Positions 34,366 through 42,871 of a stretch of 64,000 nt of DNA are shown here, one piece after another. This DNA is from an uncultured Clostridia bacterium. GTDB lineage: Bacteria; Bacillota; Clostridia; Christensenellales; Aristaeellaceae. Under the pieces are notes generated by a model. The model made no database searches. It worked only from the letters and a program-made list of their open reading frames with translations, and was not told the DNA's origin. Made by a program: the position numbers and the translations under genes. The DNA lies in the NCBI GenBank assembly GCA_947166385.1, contig CAMVEB010000003.1:62001-126000 (forward strand), read 5' to 3'. Each line of letters opens with the position of its first letter. The stretch's first letter is position 1.

Positions 34366-35751
34366 TCAGCTGTGCCGGACGACCTCAAAGCGCTCCAGGG
34401 TGATCCGTTCCCCGGCGGTGATTCCGCCCTTCCTCATTGCGATCTCAACCTGTTCGTCCACCGTGTCCACGCCGTCCAGATCCGGCAGCAGCAAGCCGCG
34501 TTTCGAACCGCTGCTGACGATTACGCCGTACTTTTTGACATCCAGGTCCCGCCTGCTTTCTATCCGCTCCGGCGCGGACAGCACATCCACATGAATCTCC
34601 AGGCTGCCGAGCTCCTTCGGGCGGATCGGATCAAAGCGCGGATCCCGGGTGGCAGCGCTGACCGCGTTATGAATAATTTCCTCCGCCACGGAGCCGCGGG
34701 TCGCCAGAATCGTCCCGATACAGCCTCTCAGCCGTCCGTCCTTATGAATCGAAACAAAGATACCCGCCCGCCGGCTCTTCATCTCCGGCGGGGCCCAGGC
34801 CGGAACGGTATTCCATTCCCGCGAAACCACATACTTTTCAATGGTCTCCCGGGCCAGCCGCACATAGCAGTCCTCCTGCTCCCTGCGCTGGCGGAGGGCT
34901 TCCGCCTGATTCGCCCGCCACTGTGCCAGAAAGCGCCGATCCTCCGAAGCCTGTCCGGGACGGAAGGAACAGATGCCGTATCCCACGCCCGTCACATCCT
35001 CGTGGGACAGCTGCCGGGCCTGAACATCCAGCCCGTCCAGCACGCCGGCCATGATGACAAAGGACCGGTGACCGCATTCCGCGGCTTTGTCGCAGAAACT
35101 CTCCTCAAAATCGAGCAGCTCCCCGAAAGCCCCCCGGGAGCAGACATCCATGATCCGCCGGTCGTATTCCGGCCCTTCCGGAGCAAAACCGTAGGGGCCG
35201 TATTCCTGCAGCTTGTGCGACAGATCGCCGCTGGCGATATAGACCACCCGGCGGCCTGTCTGTTCAACGGCATCCCGGATGATCTGCCCGAAGGCATAAT
35301 GATCCGCCAGAGAAAGTCCCGACAGACCGATCCGGACCAGCCGGAAATCCCGGTATTGCTGCTCCGTAAAATACAGCGGAACCATGGTGCCGTGATCCAG
35401 CTGCCGGTCCCGCTCCCCGAGCGTTCCCGCCGGGAAATCCTTCTCCCGGGCAAGACGGCAGACGGCTTCCACCAGTTCGGTATCATAGGTCTCCCGGAAG
35501 CTGACCTTTGGCGCCCTGAAATTCCCGAAATCCCCCGCCGCGGTTTTCCCCGGGGAAATATGGAAATAATCCGCGTACAGCACGCAGTGCGGACTGGAAA
35601 TGAGGATGGTCTCCGGCCGGAGGGAAGCAATCTCCGCCGCTACCTCCTTATAGGCACGGATTGTTTTTTCAATCTGCTGTTCGCTGCCCTTTCCCACCTG
35701 CGGGATGATCATGGGCGGATGCGGAACCATATACGCAGCCAGAACCGGCAT
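34366..35751 (-). CDS. AmmeMemoRadiSam fused protein: Memo (LigB-like) plus AMMECR1
   Basis: The protein has 461 residues; ATG 35751 follows AGGAG, although the frame reaches 35775. The N-terminal half (about 1-265) is a Memo/LigB-type non-heme iron fold: [41 protein letters not shown] and [11 protein letters not shown]. The C-terminal half (about 280-461) is AMMECR1: [32 protein letters not shown] and [18 protein letters not shown]. In many genomes the two domains are separate genes. Together with the adjacent radical SAM enzyme they form a conserved trio of unknown biochemical role. A clear minus-strand promoter lies 60 bp upstream. Confidence 0.92.
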   Translation of the reverse strand: MPVLAAYMVPHPPMIIPQVGKGSEQQIEKTIRAYKEVAAEIASLRPETILISSPHCVLYADYFHISPGKTAAGDFGNFRAPKVSFRETYDTELVEAVCRLAREKDFPAGTLGERDRQLDHGTMVPLYFTEQQYRDFRLVRIGLSGLSLADHYAFGQIIRDAVEQTGRRVVYIASGDLSHKLQEYGPYGFAPEGPEYDRRIMDVCSRGAFGELLDFEESFCDKAAECGHRSFVIMAGVLDGLDVQARQLSHEDVTGVGYGICSFRPGQASEDRRFLAQWRANQAEALRQRREQEDCYVRLARETIEKYVVSREWNTVPAWAPPEMKSRRAGIFVSIHKDGRLRGCIGTILATRGSVAEEIIHNAVSAATRDPRFDPIRPKELGSLEIHVDVLSAPERIESRRDLDVKKYGVIVSSGSKRGLLLPDLDGVDTVDEQVEIAMRKGGITAGERITLERFEVVRHS

Positions 35752-35808
35752 CTTCACCGCTCCTCTCCGTCTCAACCTGTTGTATATTTCAACGCTTTGT
35801 CCGGCCTC

Positions 35809-35837
35809 ATTATATCAGCTTCCATGGAGCCGTTCAA
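35809..35837 (-). promoter_or_regulatory. Promoter of the AmmeMemoRadiSam operon
   Basis: On the minus strand TTGAAC (35837-35832) and a perfect TATAAT (35814-35809) are 17 bp apart, about 58 bp before the ATG at 35751. Confidence 0.6.
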
Positions 35838-35852
35838 CCTGAAAAGCTGACG

Positions 35853-35882
35853 TTGACGATGCGAAAGAAATCCATGTATAAT
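35853..35882 (+). promoter_or_regulatory. Upstream plus-strand promoter of the purE leader region
   Basis: TTGACG (35853-35858) and TATAAT (35877-35882) are 18 bp apart. The transcript would begin near 35889 in AT-rich DNA (35883-35998) that holds no recognisable gene. It is arranged back-to-back with the AmmeMemoRadiSam promoter and lies about 146 bp before the second promoter. Confidence 0.45.
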
Positions 35883-35998
35883 TTCCTTATCGCAAATAAG
35901 GGTGATTATAAAGTTTTGAATACGTTTGATTTGGTTTGCTTTCCGGAAAAACATATAAGAAAGTCTGCGAAACAATTGAAAAAAAGAGCAAATAATAG

Positions 35999-36027
35999 TT
36001 GCATAAACGCGATAAATGTGATACAAT
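35999..36027 (+). promoter_or_regulatory. Promoter of the candidate structured RNA
   Basis: TTGCAT (35999-36004) and TACAAT (36022-36027) are separated by 17 bp; transcription would begin near 36034, at the first hairpin of the candidate RNA. Confidence 0.5.
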
Positions 36028-36033
36028 TACATG

Positions 36034-36262
36034 GGTCAAAAGACCCGGCAAGTAGGTACGGGGAGGAGGAGCGAGTTGAACTTTAACAGGAAAAGCGAGA
36101 TCACCACAAACACACAAACACACAAGACGGCAGGAGTGGCGCGGTCTATGATTTCGCACTCGAAATTCTTCGCACTCAATGAACCCGAACCTCTTGGAGA
36201 AGGAGAACGGAGGCAGTGAGGAGTCGACCGGTAAAATCCGGTATAAAGATGCCCAATCCCGA
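36034..36262 (+). ncRNA. Candidate rod-shaped RNA, possibly 6S-like
   Basis: Between its own promoter and a terminator-like hairpin lies DNA with no convincing long gene. A rod can be drawn by hand: 36049-36052/36193-36196, 36054-36057/36189-36192, 36059-36062/36184-36187, then a large asymmetric bubble (2 against 12 nt), 36065-36070/36166-36171, 36072-36076/36158-36162, a second bubble (36077-36094), and 36095-36102 plus 36104-36107 against 36136-36157, closed by an AC-rich loop. Small hairpins GGGTC-AAAA-GACCC and ACCGG-N6-CCGGT flank it. A long helix with a central bubble before purine genes suggests 6S RNA, but no covariance test was made. A 47-codon reading frame overlaps it as an alternative. 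Confidence 0.4.
36076..36219 (+). CDS. Possible 47-residue small protein (alternative to the RNA)
   Basis: TTG 36076 is preceded by GGGGAGGAGG at about 8 bp, a strong ribosome binding site, and the frame ends at TGA 36217. The peptide begins MNFNRKSEITTNTQTHK and ends FFALNEPEPLGEGERRQ; it has no hydrophobic segment and no recognised family. It could be a leader peptide, or the purine-rich stretch may merely be one strand of the RNA rod described for the same DNA. I weigh the RNA reading higher. Confidence 0.25.
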   Translation: MNFNRKSEITTNTQTHKTAGVARSMISHSKFFALNEPEPLGEGERRQ

Positions 36263-36263
36263 C

Positions 36264-36300
36264 AAAAACCGAACGTTTAATTCCGAACGTTCGGTTTTTT
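36264..36300 (+). terminator. Hairpin terminator that also carries PurBoxes
   Basis: The 14-bp arms 36264-36277 and 36286-36299 pair perfectly around an 8-nt loop, and the right arm ends in six T. It fits an intrinsic terminator for the upstream RNA. The same arms contain CCGAACGTT, the core of the purine repressor box, so the element may do two jobs. Confidence 0.55.
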
Positions 36301-36330
36301 ACGGGCAAAGACGGAATATTTCCGAACGTT
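36265..36330. promoter_or_regulatory. Cluster of PurBox-like sites upstream of purE
   Basis: The Gram-positive PurBox consensus is AWWWCCGAACWWT. Close matches occur at 36265-36277 (AAAACCGAACGTT, plus strand), at 36286-36298 on the minus strand, and a third core CCGAACGTT at 36322-36330 preceded by TT, ending just before the -35 (36334). CCGAACGTTCGG (36283-36294) is a perfect palindrome. In Bacillus and Lactococcus PurR binds such boxes and senses PRPP, repressing in one and activating in the other. No purR gene is in the window. Confidence 0.6.
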
Positions 36331-36333
36331 TTA

Positions 36334-36362
36334 TTGACAATGTTCGTGTTTTCGGATAAAAT
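36334..36362 (+). promoter_or_regulatory. Promoter of the purine operon
   Basis: A perfect TTGACA (36334-36339) and TAAAAT (36357-36362) are 17 bp apart, 72 bp upstream of purE. The third PurBox-like core ends 3 bp before the -35. Confidence 0.65.
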
Positions 36363-36434
36363 GGTCCTGGTTTTCAGGAACGCCCCGGCGGAAAGTTCGG
36401 AAGGAAGGCCGGGGACGGAAACGGAGGAGAACGA

Positions 36435-36923
36435 ATGAGGAAAGTCGGCATTGTCATGGGGAGCGACAGCGATCTGCCGGTGATCAGGAAGGCGGCAGAC
36501 CAGCTGAAGAACCTGGGGATTCCCTTTGAGGTGCATGTGTACTCCGCGCACCGGACGCCCGCGGAGGCGAGGGACTTCGCGATCAACGCCCGGAAGAACG
36601 GGTTCGGCGTGATGATCGCGGCGGCAGGCATGGCGGCGCACCTGGCGGGAGCCATCGCGGCCAACACCACACTGCCGGTGATCGGGATTCCGTGCCAGGG
36701 GAGCTGCCTGGAAGGGCTGGACGCGCTGCTGAGCACGGTGCAGATGCCCAGCGGGATTCCGGTGGCGACAGTGGCGGTGAACGGCGGGGCCAACGCGGCG
36801 CTGCTGGCGGCGCAGATTCTGGCGGTTGAAGACGCGGAACTGGCCGGAAAGCTGGACGCGAAGCGGGCAAAGGATGCCGCGGCGGTGCTGGAGAAGGACG
36901 CCGGGATTCTGGAAAGACTTTGA
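36435..36923 (+). CDS. purE: 5-(carboxyamino)imidazole ribonucleotide mutase
   Basis: The protein has 162 residues. [13 protein letters not shown] at the start, [10 protein letters not shown] in the middle and [25 protein letters not shown] are the class I PurE signature. PurE moves the carboxylate of N5-CAIR to give CAIR, step 6 of purine synthesis. No purK is seen in the window, so the carboxylating partner must be elsewhere, or a high-bicarbonate route is used. It is the first gene of the operon, with GGAGGAG before ATG, 45 bp ahead of purC. Confidence 0.95.
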   Translation: MRKVGIVMGSDSDLPVIRKAADQLKNLGIPFEVHVYSAHRTPAEARDFAINARKNGFGVMIAAAGMAAHLAGAIAANTTLPVIGIPCQGSCLEGLDALLSTVQMPSGIPVATVAVNGGANAALLAAQILAVEDAELAGKLDAKRAKDAAAVLEKDAGILERL

Positions 36924-36967
36924 GGTTTCCCATTTTATTAATTCATACGGATAAGGAGAAAATGACC

Positions 36968-37654
36968 ATGGAAAAGAAGCTTGTTTACACCGGTAAGACC
37001 AAGAACGTGTATGCCCTGGACAATGGAAACTATGAACTGCTCTTCAAGGATGACTGCACCGGCAAGGACGGCGTGTTCGATCCCGGCGAGAACAGCATCG
37101 GCCTGACCATCGAAGGCGTGGGCGATGTCAACCTGCGGATGAGCATTTATTTCTTCGAGAAGATCAACGCGGCCGGCATCGCGACCCATTTCGTCAGCGC
37201 CGATCTGGACAAGACCACGATGGAAGTCAAGCCTGCCAAGGTATTCGGCAAGGGGCTGGAAGTGATCTGCCGCTATAAGGCCGTGGGCAGCTTCTACCGC
37301 CGGTACAGCGACTACATTGAAGAAGGGGCCGATCTGCCGGCTTACGTGGAAATGACCTTCAAGAACGATGCCAAGGGCGATCCGCTGGTCACGAAGGACG
37401 GGCTGGTGACGCTGGGCGTCATGACCGAAAAGCAGTACGACGATATCAAGGACATGACCCAGAAGATCACGAAGATCGTGGCGGACGAAATGAATGCCCG
37501 GGGGCTGGACCTGTACGACATTAAGTTTGAATTCGGATACGACACCGACGGCAGCGTGATGCTGATTGACGAAATTGCCAGCGGGAATATGCGGGTATAC
37601 AAGAACGGCGAGTATATCGAGCCGATGACGCTCAGTAAGCTGTTTTTTGAATAA
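36968..37654 (+). CDS. purC: Phosphoribosylaminoimidazole-succinocarboxamide synthase
   Basis: The protein has 228 residues. ATG 36968 is favoured over 36962, because AAGGAG is then 9 bp away and the family begins [14 protein letters not shown]. The ATP-grasp-like SAICAR synthase features are [15 protein letters not shown] near the start, [21 protein letters not shown], and the family signature [20 protein letters not shown] (substrate and Mg binding). The reaction joins aspartate to CAIR using ATP. The stop is followed by a structured 148-bp gap before purF. Confidence 0.95.
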   Translation: MEKKLVYTGKTKNVYALDNGNYELLFKDDCTGKDGVFDPGENSIGLTIEGVGDVNLRMSIYFFEKINAAGIATHFVSADLDKTTMEVKPAKVFGKGLEVICRYKAVGSFYRRYSDYIEEGADLPAYVEMTFKNDAKGDPLVTKDGLVTLGVMTEKQYDDIKDMTQKITKIVADEMNARGLDLYDIKFEFGYDTDGSVMLIDEIASGNMRVYKNGEYIEPMTLSKLFFE

Positions 37655-37770
37655 GGGGGCTATAAAGGGGGCTTTCCGGTATTCAACACTTAAACAGCCT
37701 TCATCTGCCACTGGCAGCGGCTGTATAAGTGCCCCTTAAACCCCTTCGGGGAATAACGCTTTTTGCAAGA
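37653..37770 (+). other. Structured purC-purF intergenic region
   Basis: A long hairpin joins 37688-37699 with 37719-37730 (one mismatch) around an inner stem CTGCC-ACT-GGCAG (37705-37717). Two AAGGGGGC-like stretches on the left (37653-37672) can pair with GCCCCTTAAACCCCTT on the right, and CCCCTTCGGGG (37741-37751) is a small stable hairpin followed by a T5 run. The arms offer competing pairings, as in attenuators or RNA processing sites. It could also be a dispersed repeat. Confidence 0.45.
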
Positions 37771-37802
37771 GAATTCAATGAATTAGGGAGTAAGGACATT
37801 TT

Positions 37803-39227
37803 ATGGGTGGATTTTTCGGGATTGCTTCCAGGAAGGACTGCATGCTGGACGTCTTCTTCGGAGTGGACTATCACAGCCATCTGGGGACCCGGCGGGGCGG
37901 CATGGCAGCCTGGGACGAGGAAATCGGGCTGCAGCGGAAGATTCATAACATCTGCAACGCGCCTTTCCGAACGAAGTTTGAGCACATCTTTGAGGAGATG
38001 CGGGGAACTTCCGCGATCGGGTGTATTTCCGATGCGGATCCCCAGCCGCTGCTGATCCGGTCCAACCTGGGGACGTACGCGATCTGCATGACCGGGGTGA
38101 TCAACAACGCCGATGAGCTGATCGACCAGTTCCTGAGCTTCAGCGGCGGGCACTTTGACTCCATGACCGGCGGCAAGATTAACCAGACGGAGCTGCTCAG
38201 CGCCCTGATCAACCAGAAAAGCGATTTTACCGAGGGGATCCGGTTTGCCCAGAAGTCCATCAGGGGGACGGCTTCCATCCTGATCCTGACGGAGACGGGC
38301 AGCCTGATCGTCGCCCGGGACCGGATAGGCCGGCTGCCGGTGGCCATCGGGAAGAGCGAGGACGGATATGCCGCGGCGTTTGAATCCTTCGCCTTCCACA
38401 AGACGGGATACGAGGACGTATGCGAGCTGGGGCCGGGAGAAATCGTCGAGCTGACGCCCACGGCCATGACGCAGCTGAGCGCGCCGCTGAAGGAGAAGAA
38501 GATCTGCTCCTTCCTGTGGAGCTACTACGGGTATCCCACCTCCACGTATGAAGGCGTGAACGTCGAAGAGATGCGCTACCGCAACGGCGCGATCCTGGCG
38601 GAGAACGACAAGGCCGCCGGGAAGGACGCGCCGATCGACTATGTGGGCGGGGTTCCGGACTCGGGGACGCCCCATGCCATCGGATACGCCAACCGCAGCG
38701 GGATTCCCTTCGCGCGGGCGTTCATCAAATACACGCCGACGTGGAGCCGGAGCTTCATGCCGGCCAGCCAGACGGACCGGGACAAGATCGCCAAGATGAA
38801 GCAGATTCCGGTGAACGCGCTGATCAAAGGAAAGAACCTGCTGTTTGTGGACGACTCCATCGTCCGGGGAACGCAGCTGAAGGAAACGGTGGATTTCCTG
38901 TACGAAAGCGGCGCCCAGTCGGTGCATATGCGCAGTGCCTGTCCGCCGATCATGTATGCCTGCAAATACCTGAACTTCTCCCGGTCCAACAGCGACATGG
39001 AGCTGATTGCCCGGCGGATCATCGTTGAACTGGAAGGCGAGGACGGCCTGAACTATATTGCCGAGTATTCCGACGGGACGACGGAGCGGGGCCAAAAGCT
39101 CCGGCAGGCGATCTGCGACCGGTTCCACTTCGCCTCGCTGGAATTCCAGAGCCTGGAGGGCGTGATCAAGGCCATCGGGCTGAACCCATGCGAACTGTGC
39201 ACCTACTGCTGGGACGGAAAGGAATAA
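37803..39227 (+). CDS. purF: Amidophosphoribosyltransferase-like protein lacking the N-terminal Cys
   Basis: The protein has 474 residues. The phosphoribosyltransferase half is intact, with the PRPP motif LLFVDDSIVRGTQ (about 346-358) and YVGGVPDSGTPHAIGYA. Cysteines in ICSF, YACKY and the C-terminal CELC match the positions that hold the iron-sulfur cluster in Bacillus PurF. The glutaminase half is degenerate: the mature N-terminus is MGGFFG instead of MCGIFG, so the nucleophile is gone, and QHRGQEG is replaced by GTRRGG. Position between purC and purM argues for a role in making phosphoribosylamine, perhaps with free ammonia or a separate glutaminase. Other Clostridia and Bacteroidota have similar MGGFFG proteins, from memory. 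Confidence 0.85.
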   Translation: MGGFFGIASRKDCMLDVFFGVDYHSHLGTRRGGMAAWDEEIGLQRKIHNICNAPFRTKFEHIFEEMRGTSAIGCISDADPQPLLIRSNLGTYAICMTGVINNADELIDQFLSFSGGHFDSMTGGKINQTELLSALINQKSDFTEGIRFAQKSIRGTASILILTETGSLIVARDRIGRLPVAIGKSEDGYAAAFESFAFHKTGYEDVCELGPGEIVELTPTAMTQLSAPLKEKKICSFLWSYYGYPTSTYEGVNVEEMRYRNGAILAENDKAAGKDAPIDYVGGVPDSGTPHAIGYANRSGIPFARAFIKYTPTWSRSFMPASQTDRDKIAKMKQIPVNALIKGKNLLFVDDSIVRGTQLKETVDFLYESGAQSVHMRSACPPIMYACKYLNFSRSNSDMELIARRIIVELEGEDGLNYIAEYSDGTTERGQKLRQAICDRFHFASLEFQSLEGVIKAIGLNPCELCTYCWDGKE

Positions 39228-39233
39228 AATCAG

Positions 39234-40277
39234 ATGAACAACGAGTCCAGATCCGAAGCCTACGCTGCCGCGGGCGTGGATATTACCGCCGGATACAAAG
39301 CGGTGGAGCTGATGAAAAAACACATCCGAAGGACGGAAACTCCCGGCGCCTGCACCGATGTGGGCGGGTTCGGCGGGCTGTTTGAGCCGGATCTGGGAGG
39401 CATGGAGCAGCCGGTGCTGGTATCCGGGACGGACGGCGTCGGGACCAAACTGAAGATCGCCTTCCTGATGGACAAGCATGACACAGTGGGCATCGACTGC
39501 GTGGCCATGTGCGTGAACGATATCATCTGCTGCGGCGCGCAGCCCCTGTTCTTCCTGGATTACATCGCATGCGGAAGGAATGTGCCGGAGCGGATTGAGC
39601 AGATTGTGAAGGGCGTATGCGAAGGCTGCGTACAGGCCGGATGCGCCCTGATCGGCGGGGAAACCGCGGAGCATCCCGGCCTGATGCCGGAGGACGAATA
39701 CGACCTGGCCGGGTATTCCACCGGGATTGTGGACAAGACGAAGATCATCGACAACAAAGCGATGAAGGCCGGGGACGCCGTGATCGCCCTGCCTTCCTCG
39801 GGCGTGCATTCCAACGGGTTCAGCCTGGTGCGCAAGGTGTTTGACATCGAAAACGCCGACCTGAAAACCCCGATGGAGCGGCTGGGAGGCCGGAGCCTGG
39901 GTGAGGCGCTGCTGGAGCCGACCAGGATCTATGTGAAGCCGGTGCTGGCCCTGATGAAGGAAGTGCAGGTCCGGGGGATCAGCCACATCACCGGTGGCGG
40001 GTTCTACGAGAACATCCCGCGGAGCATCCCGGACGGCCTGTGCGCCCGGATCGAGAAGAGCCGGGTGAAGGTGCTGCCGATCTTCGACCTGATTGCCGAA
40101 AAGGGCGGGATCAGCGAGCACGACATGTTCAACACGTACAACATGGGTGTGGGGATGAGCGTGGTCGTGCCCGCGGAACAGGCGGAGAAGGCGCTGGAGA
40201 TCCTGCGGGCAAACGGCGTGGACGCTTACCTCATCGGCGAGATCACCGAAGGGGAAAACAAGATCGAGATCATCTGA
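39234..40277 (+). CDS. purM: Phosphoribosylformylglycinamidine cyclo-ligase (AIR synthase)
   Basis: The protein has 347 residues. [21 protein letters not shown], the central [54 protein letters not shown] and [15 protein letters not shown] are all PurM landmarks. It closes FGAM to AIR with ATP, step 5. Start ATG 39234 lies 6 bp after purF, so translation is likely coupled. Length and motifs are normal. Confidence 0.96.
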   Translation: MNNESRSEAYAAAGVDITAGYKAVELMKKHIRRTETPGACTDVGGFGGLFEPDLGGMEQPVLVSGTDGVGTKLKIAFLMDKHDTVGIDCVAMCVNDIICCGAQPLFFLDYIACGRNVPERIEQIVKGVCEGCVQAGCALIGGETAEHPGLMPEDEYDLAGYSTGIVDKTKIIDNKAMKAGDAVIALPSSGVHSNGFSLVRKVFDIENADLKTPMERLGGRSLGEALLEPTRIYVKPVLALMKEVQVRGISHITGGGFYENIPRSIPDGLCARIEKSRVKVLPIFDLIAEKGGISEHDMFNTYNMGVGMSVVVPAEQAEKALEILRANGVDAYLIGEITEGENKIEII

Positions 40278-40291
40278 CCGGGAGAGAGGAT

Positions 40292-40909
40292 ATGAACGAG
40301 AAGAAAGCGCGAATTGCCGTGCTGGTATCCGGCGAGGGCACCAACCTGCAGGCGATCCTGGACGAAGCGGCGAAGGGCGCCATCCCCCACGGGGAAGTGA
40401 CACTGGTGATCAGCGACCGGGCCGGGGCGTACGCGCTGGAGCGGGCGCGAAAAGCAGGAATTCCCGCGATGGAAATCAACAAGAAGGCCTGCGGCGGACA
40501 GACGGCTTTCGAGGAAAAGCTGACAGCCGCCCTGGAGGAAAACCGGACGGACGTGATTGTGCTGGCCGGATTCCTGAGCATCCTGACAGAAAACTTCACA
40601 AAACGGTACGCACGCCGGATCCTGAACGTGCACCCGAGCCTGATCCCCAGCTTCTGTGGGGCAGGCTTTTACGGGCTTAAGGTCCACGAGGCGGCGCTGG
40701 CGCGGGGTGTCAAAGTGACCGGAGCGACGGTTCACTTTGTGAACGAGATTCCCGACGGCGGTGAAATCATTGCCCAGAAGGCGGTGGAGATCCTGGAGGG
40801 GGATACCCCGGAGATCCTGCAGCGCCGGGTGATGGAACAGGCGGAATGGATCATCCTGCCCCGGAGCGTTGAGAAAGTCTGCGCGGAGATCAAAGCGAAA
40901 GAGGAATAA
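40292..40909 (+). CDS. purN: Phosphoribosylglycinamide formyltransferase
   Basis: The protein has 205 residues. ATG 40292 follows GAGAGAGG; the open frame further upstream is only an overlap with purM. AVLVSGEGTNLQAIL is the phosphate-binding start, and ILNVHPSLIPSFCGAGFYG followed by GATVHFVNEIPDGGEIIAQKAV holds the family's catalytic Asn/His/Asp set (N in the LNVHPS block, H in HPSL, D in PDGG). It uses 10-formyl-tetrahydrofolate, which Fhs at the operon end can supply. Stop is 16 bp from purO. Confidence 0.95.
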   Translation: MNEKKARIAVLVSGEGTNLQAILDEAAKGAIPHGEVTLVISDRAGAYALERARKAGIPAMEINKKACGGQTAFEEKLTAALEENRTDVIVLAGFLSILTENFTKRYARRILNVHPSLIPSFCGAGFYGLKVHEAALARGVKVTGATVHFVNEIPDGGEIIAQKAVEILEGDTPEILQRRVMEQAEWIILPRSVEKVCAEIKAKEE

Positions 40910-40925
40910 AGGGAGGAAAAGGAAA

Positions 40926-41645
40926 ATGGACATCTACAAGATCAACACCGTGGAAGAACTGCTGGAGAACAACACGTATCCCGGACGGGGCATCGTGATC
41001 GGCAAGACGCCGGACGGCACGAAGGCCATGACCGCCTATTTCATCATGGGCCGCAGCGACAACAGCCGCAACCGGATCTTTACCGAGAAGAACGGCGAAG
41101 TTTTTACGGAGCCCTTCGATGCCAGCAAGGTGCAGGATCCCTCCCTGATCATCTACGCGGCGATCCGCAGATACGAAAACAACCTGATTGTGACCAACGG
41201 CAACCAGACCGACACGATTTACGACGGACTGAAGGACGGCAAGTGCTTCACCAGGGCGCTGGAGAGCCGGGAATTTGAGCCGGACGGACCGAACTTTACG
41301 CCCCGCATCAGCGGGATGCTGACCTTCGGCGAAGGGGACTTTGCCTACCAGATGAGCATCCTGAAGAGCGCGGATGCGGAAGGCTCTGCCTGCAACCGCT
41401 TTACATGGAAATACGCGCCGATCAGCGGAGTGGGACATTTCCTGCACACCTATGTGTGCGACGGGAATCCGATTCCCACCTTCCAGGGAGAGCCGGAGCG
41501 GATGGCTGTATGCGACGAGATCGACGAGATGACTGACCGGCTGTGGAAAGCCCTGAACGAGAGCAACAAGATCAGCCTGTATGTGCGGTATATTGACCTG
41601 AAAACCGGGAAAGAAGAAAACCGGCTGGTGAACAAGAATAAGTAA
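40926..41645 (+). CDS. purO: IMP cyclohydrolase of the PurO type
   Basis: The protein has 239 residues. YPGRGIVIGKTPDGTKAMTAYFIMGRSDNSRNRIF, then RRYENNLIVTNGNQTD and PDGPNFTPRISG are blocks of the PurO-type IMP cyclohydrolase family (an Ntn-fold enzyme first known from archaea). It closes FAICAR to IMP, the last step. Its place directly before a stand-alone AICAR transformylase shows that the two functions of bifunctional PurH are divided here. ATG 40926 follows AGGGAGG. A PurH N-terminal (MGS-like) domain is not found in the window. Confidence 0.88.
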   Translation: MDIYKINTVEELLENNTYPGRGIVIGKTPDGTKAMTAYFIMGRSDNSRNRIFTEKNGEVFTEPFDASKVQDPSLIIYAAIRRYENNLIVTNGNQTDTIYDGLKDGKCFTRALESREFEPDGPNFTPRISGMLTFGEGDFAYQMSILKSADAEGSACNRFTWKYAPISGVGHFLHTYVCDGNPIPTFQGEPERMAVCDEIDEMTDRLWKALNESNKISLYVRYIDLKTGKEENRLVNKNK

Positions 41646-41666
41646 GGGGAAAGAAGGAGAAGCACG

Positions 41667-42851
41667 ATGAAAGAATTTGAACTGAAGTATGGCTGCAATC
41701 CCAACCAGAAACCCGCGAAGATTTACATGAATGACGGCGGCGAGCTGCCGATCCGGATTCTGTCCGGGCGGCCCGGATACATCAACTTCCTGGATGCCTT
41801 CAACAGCTGGCAGCTGGTGAAAGAGCTGAAAGCCGCGCTGGGCCTGCCGGCGGTGACCTCCTTCAAGCATGTGAGCCCCACATCCGCGGCGGTGGGCATT
41901 CCGCTGAGCGAAGACCTGAAAAAGGCGTGCTTTGTGGACGATATCGAAGGGCTGGACGATTCCCCCCTGGCGTGCGCCTATGCCCGGGCCCGCGGCACCG
42001 ACCGGATGTGCTCCTTCGGCGACTGGGTGGCGATGAGCGACGTGTGCGACGTGACGACGGCGAAGATGCTCAAGCGGGAAGTTTCCGACGGTGTGATCGC
42101 TCCCGGCTATGAGCCGGAAGCGCTGGAGATCCTGAAATCCAAGCGCAAGGGCAACTACAACATTGTGGAGATCGATCCGGAGTACGTGCCGGAGGTGCAG
42201 GAGCGCAAGCAGGTGTTCGGCATCACCTTTGAGCAGGGGCGGAACAACTTTGAGATCAACCGGGCACTGCTGGAGGATATCGTGACAAAGAACAAGGAGC
42301 TGCCGGAATCCGCCGTGCGGGATCTGATCATTGCCCTGATTACGCTGAAGTACACCCAGTCCAACTCTGTGTGCTACGCCGTGGACGGACAGGCGATCGG
42401 CGTGGGCGCCGGCCAGCAGAGCCGCATCCACTGCACCCGACTGGCAGGATCCAAGGCGGACACCTGGTTCCTGCGGCAGCATGAGAAGGTGCTGAACCTG
42501 CCCTTCCGCAAAGACCTGGGCCGGCCGGAGCGGGACAACGTCATCGACGGATACATCAACCAGAACGAAGAGGATGTCTGCGCGGACGGCAACTGGCAGA
42601 AGTATTTCGACGCGCAGCCGGCGCCGCTGACCGACGCGGAGAAGAAGGAATTCCTGGCTACCCGGCAGAACGTGGCCCTGGGTTCCGACGCCTTCTTCCC
42701 CTTCAGCGACAACATTGAGCGGGCCTACCGGAGCGGCGTCAAATACATTGCGGAGCCCGGCGGATCCATCCGCGACGACGCGGTGATCGAATGCTGCGAC
42801 AAATACGGCATGGTGATGAGCTTCACGCATATGAGGCTGTTCCACCATTAA
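41667..42851 (+). CDS. purH: AICAR transformylase, stand-alone PurH C-terminal domain
   Basis: The protein has 394 residues. ELKYGCNPNQKPAKIY at the N-terminus matches the start of the AICARFT domain in PurH (YGxNPxQ), followed by SFKHVSPTSAAVG (Lys-His catalytic pair of the family) and later GAGQQSRIHCTRLAG and SDAFFPFSDNIE. The IMP cyclohydrolase half that bifunctional PurH carries in front is absent. It formylates AICAR with 10-formyl-THF and hands FAICAR to the PurO enzyme encoded just upstream. Confidence 0.92.
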   Translation: MKEFELKYGCNPNQKPAKIYMNDGGELPIRILSGRPGYINFLDAFNSWQLVKELKAALGLPAVTSFKHVSPTSAAVGIPLSEDLKKACFVDDIEGLDDSPLACAYARARGTDRMCSFGDWVAMSDVCDVTTAKMLKREVSDGVIAPGYEPEALEILKSKRKGNYNIVEIDPEYVPEVQERKQVFGITFEQGRNNFEINRALLEDIVTKNKELPESAVRDLIIALITLKYTQSNSVCYAVDGQAIGVGAGQQSRIHCTRLAGSKADTWFLRQHEKVLNLPFRKDLGRPERDNVIDGYINQNEEDVCADGNWQKYFDAQPAPLTDAEKKEFLATRQNVALGSDAFFPFSDNIERAYRSGVKYIAEPGGSIRDDAVIECCDKYGMVMSFTHMRLFHH

Positions 42852-42871
42852 TAAAGAGGAGTTAACACAGA

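Noticed and set aside
35853-36086. 77-codon plus-strand frame in the purE leader
   Set aside because: No ribosome binding site; it runs through two promoter motifs and into the candidate RNA.
36034-36434. Purine riboswitch before purE
   Set aside because: The conserved three-way junction loops of the guanine/adenine aptamer were not found; PurBox-like sites explain control better.
37701-40403. Antisense open frame of 900 codons opposite purF and purM
   Set aside because: It spans two well-supported genes and their gap, and has shadow-like composition.
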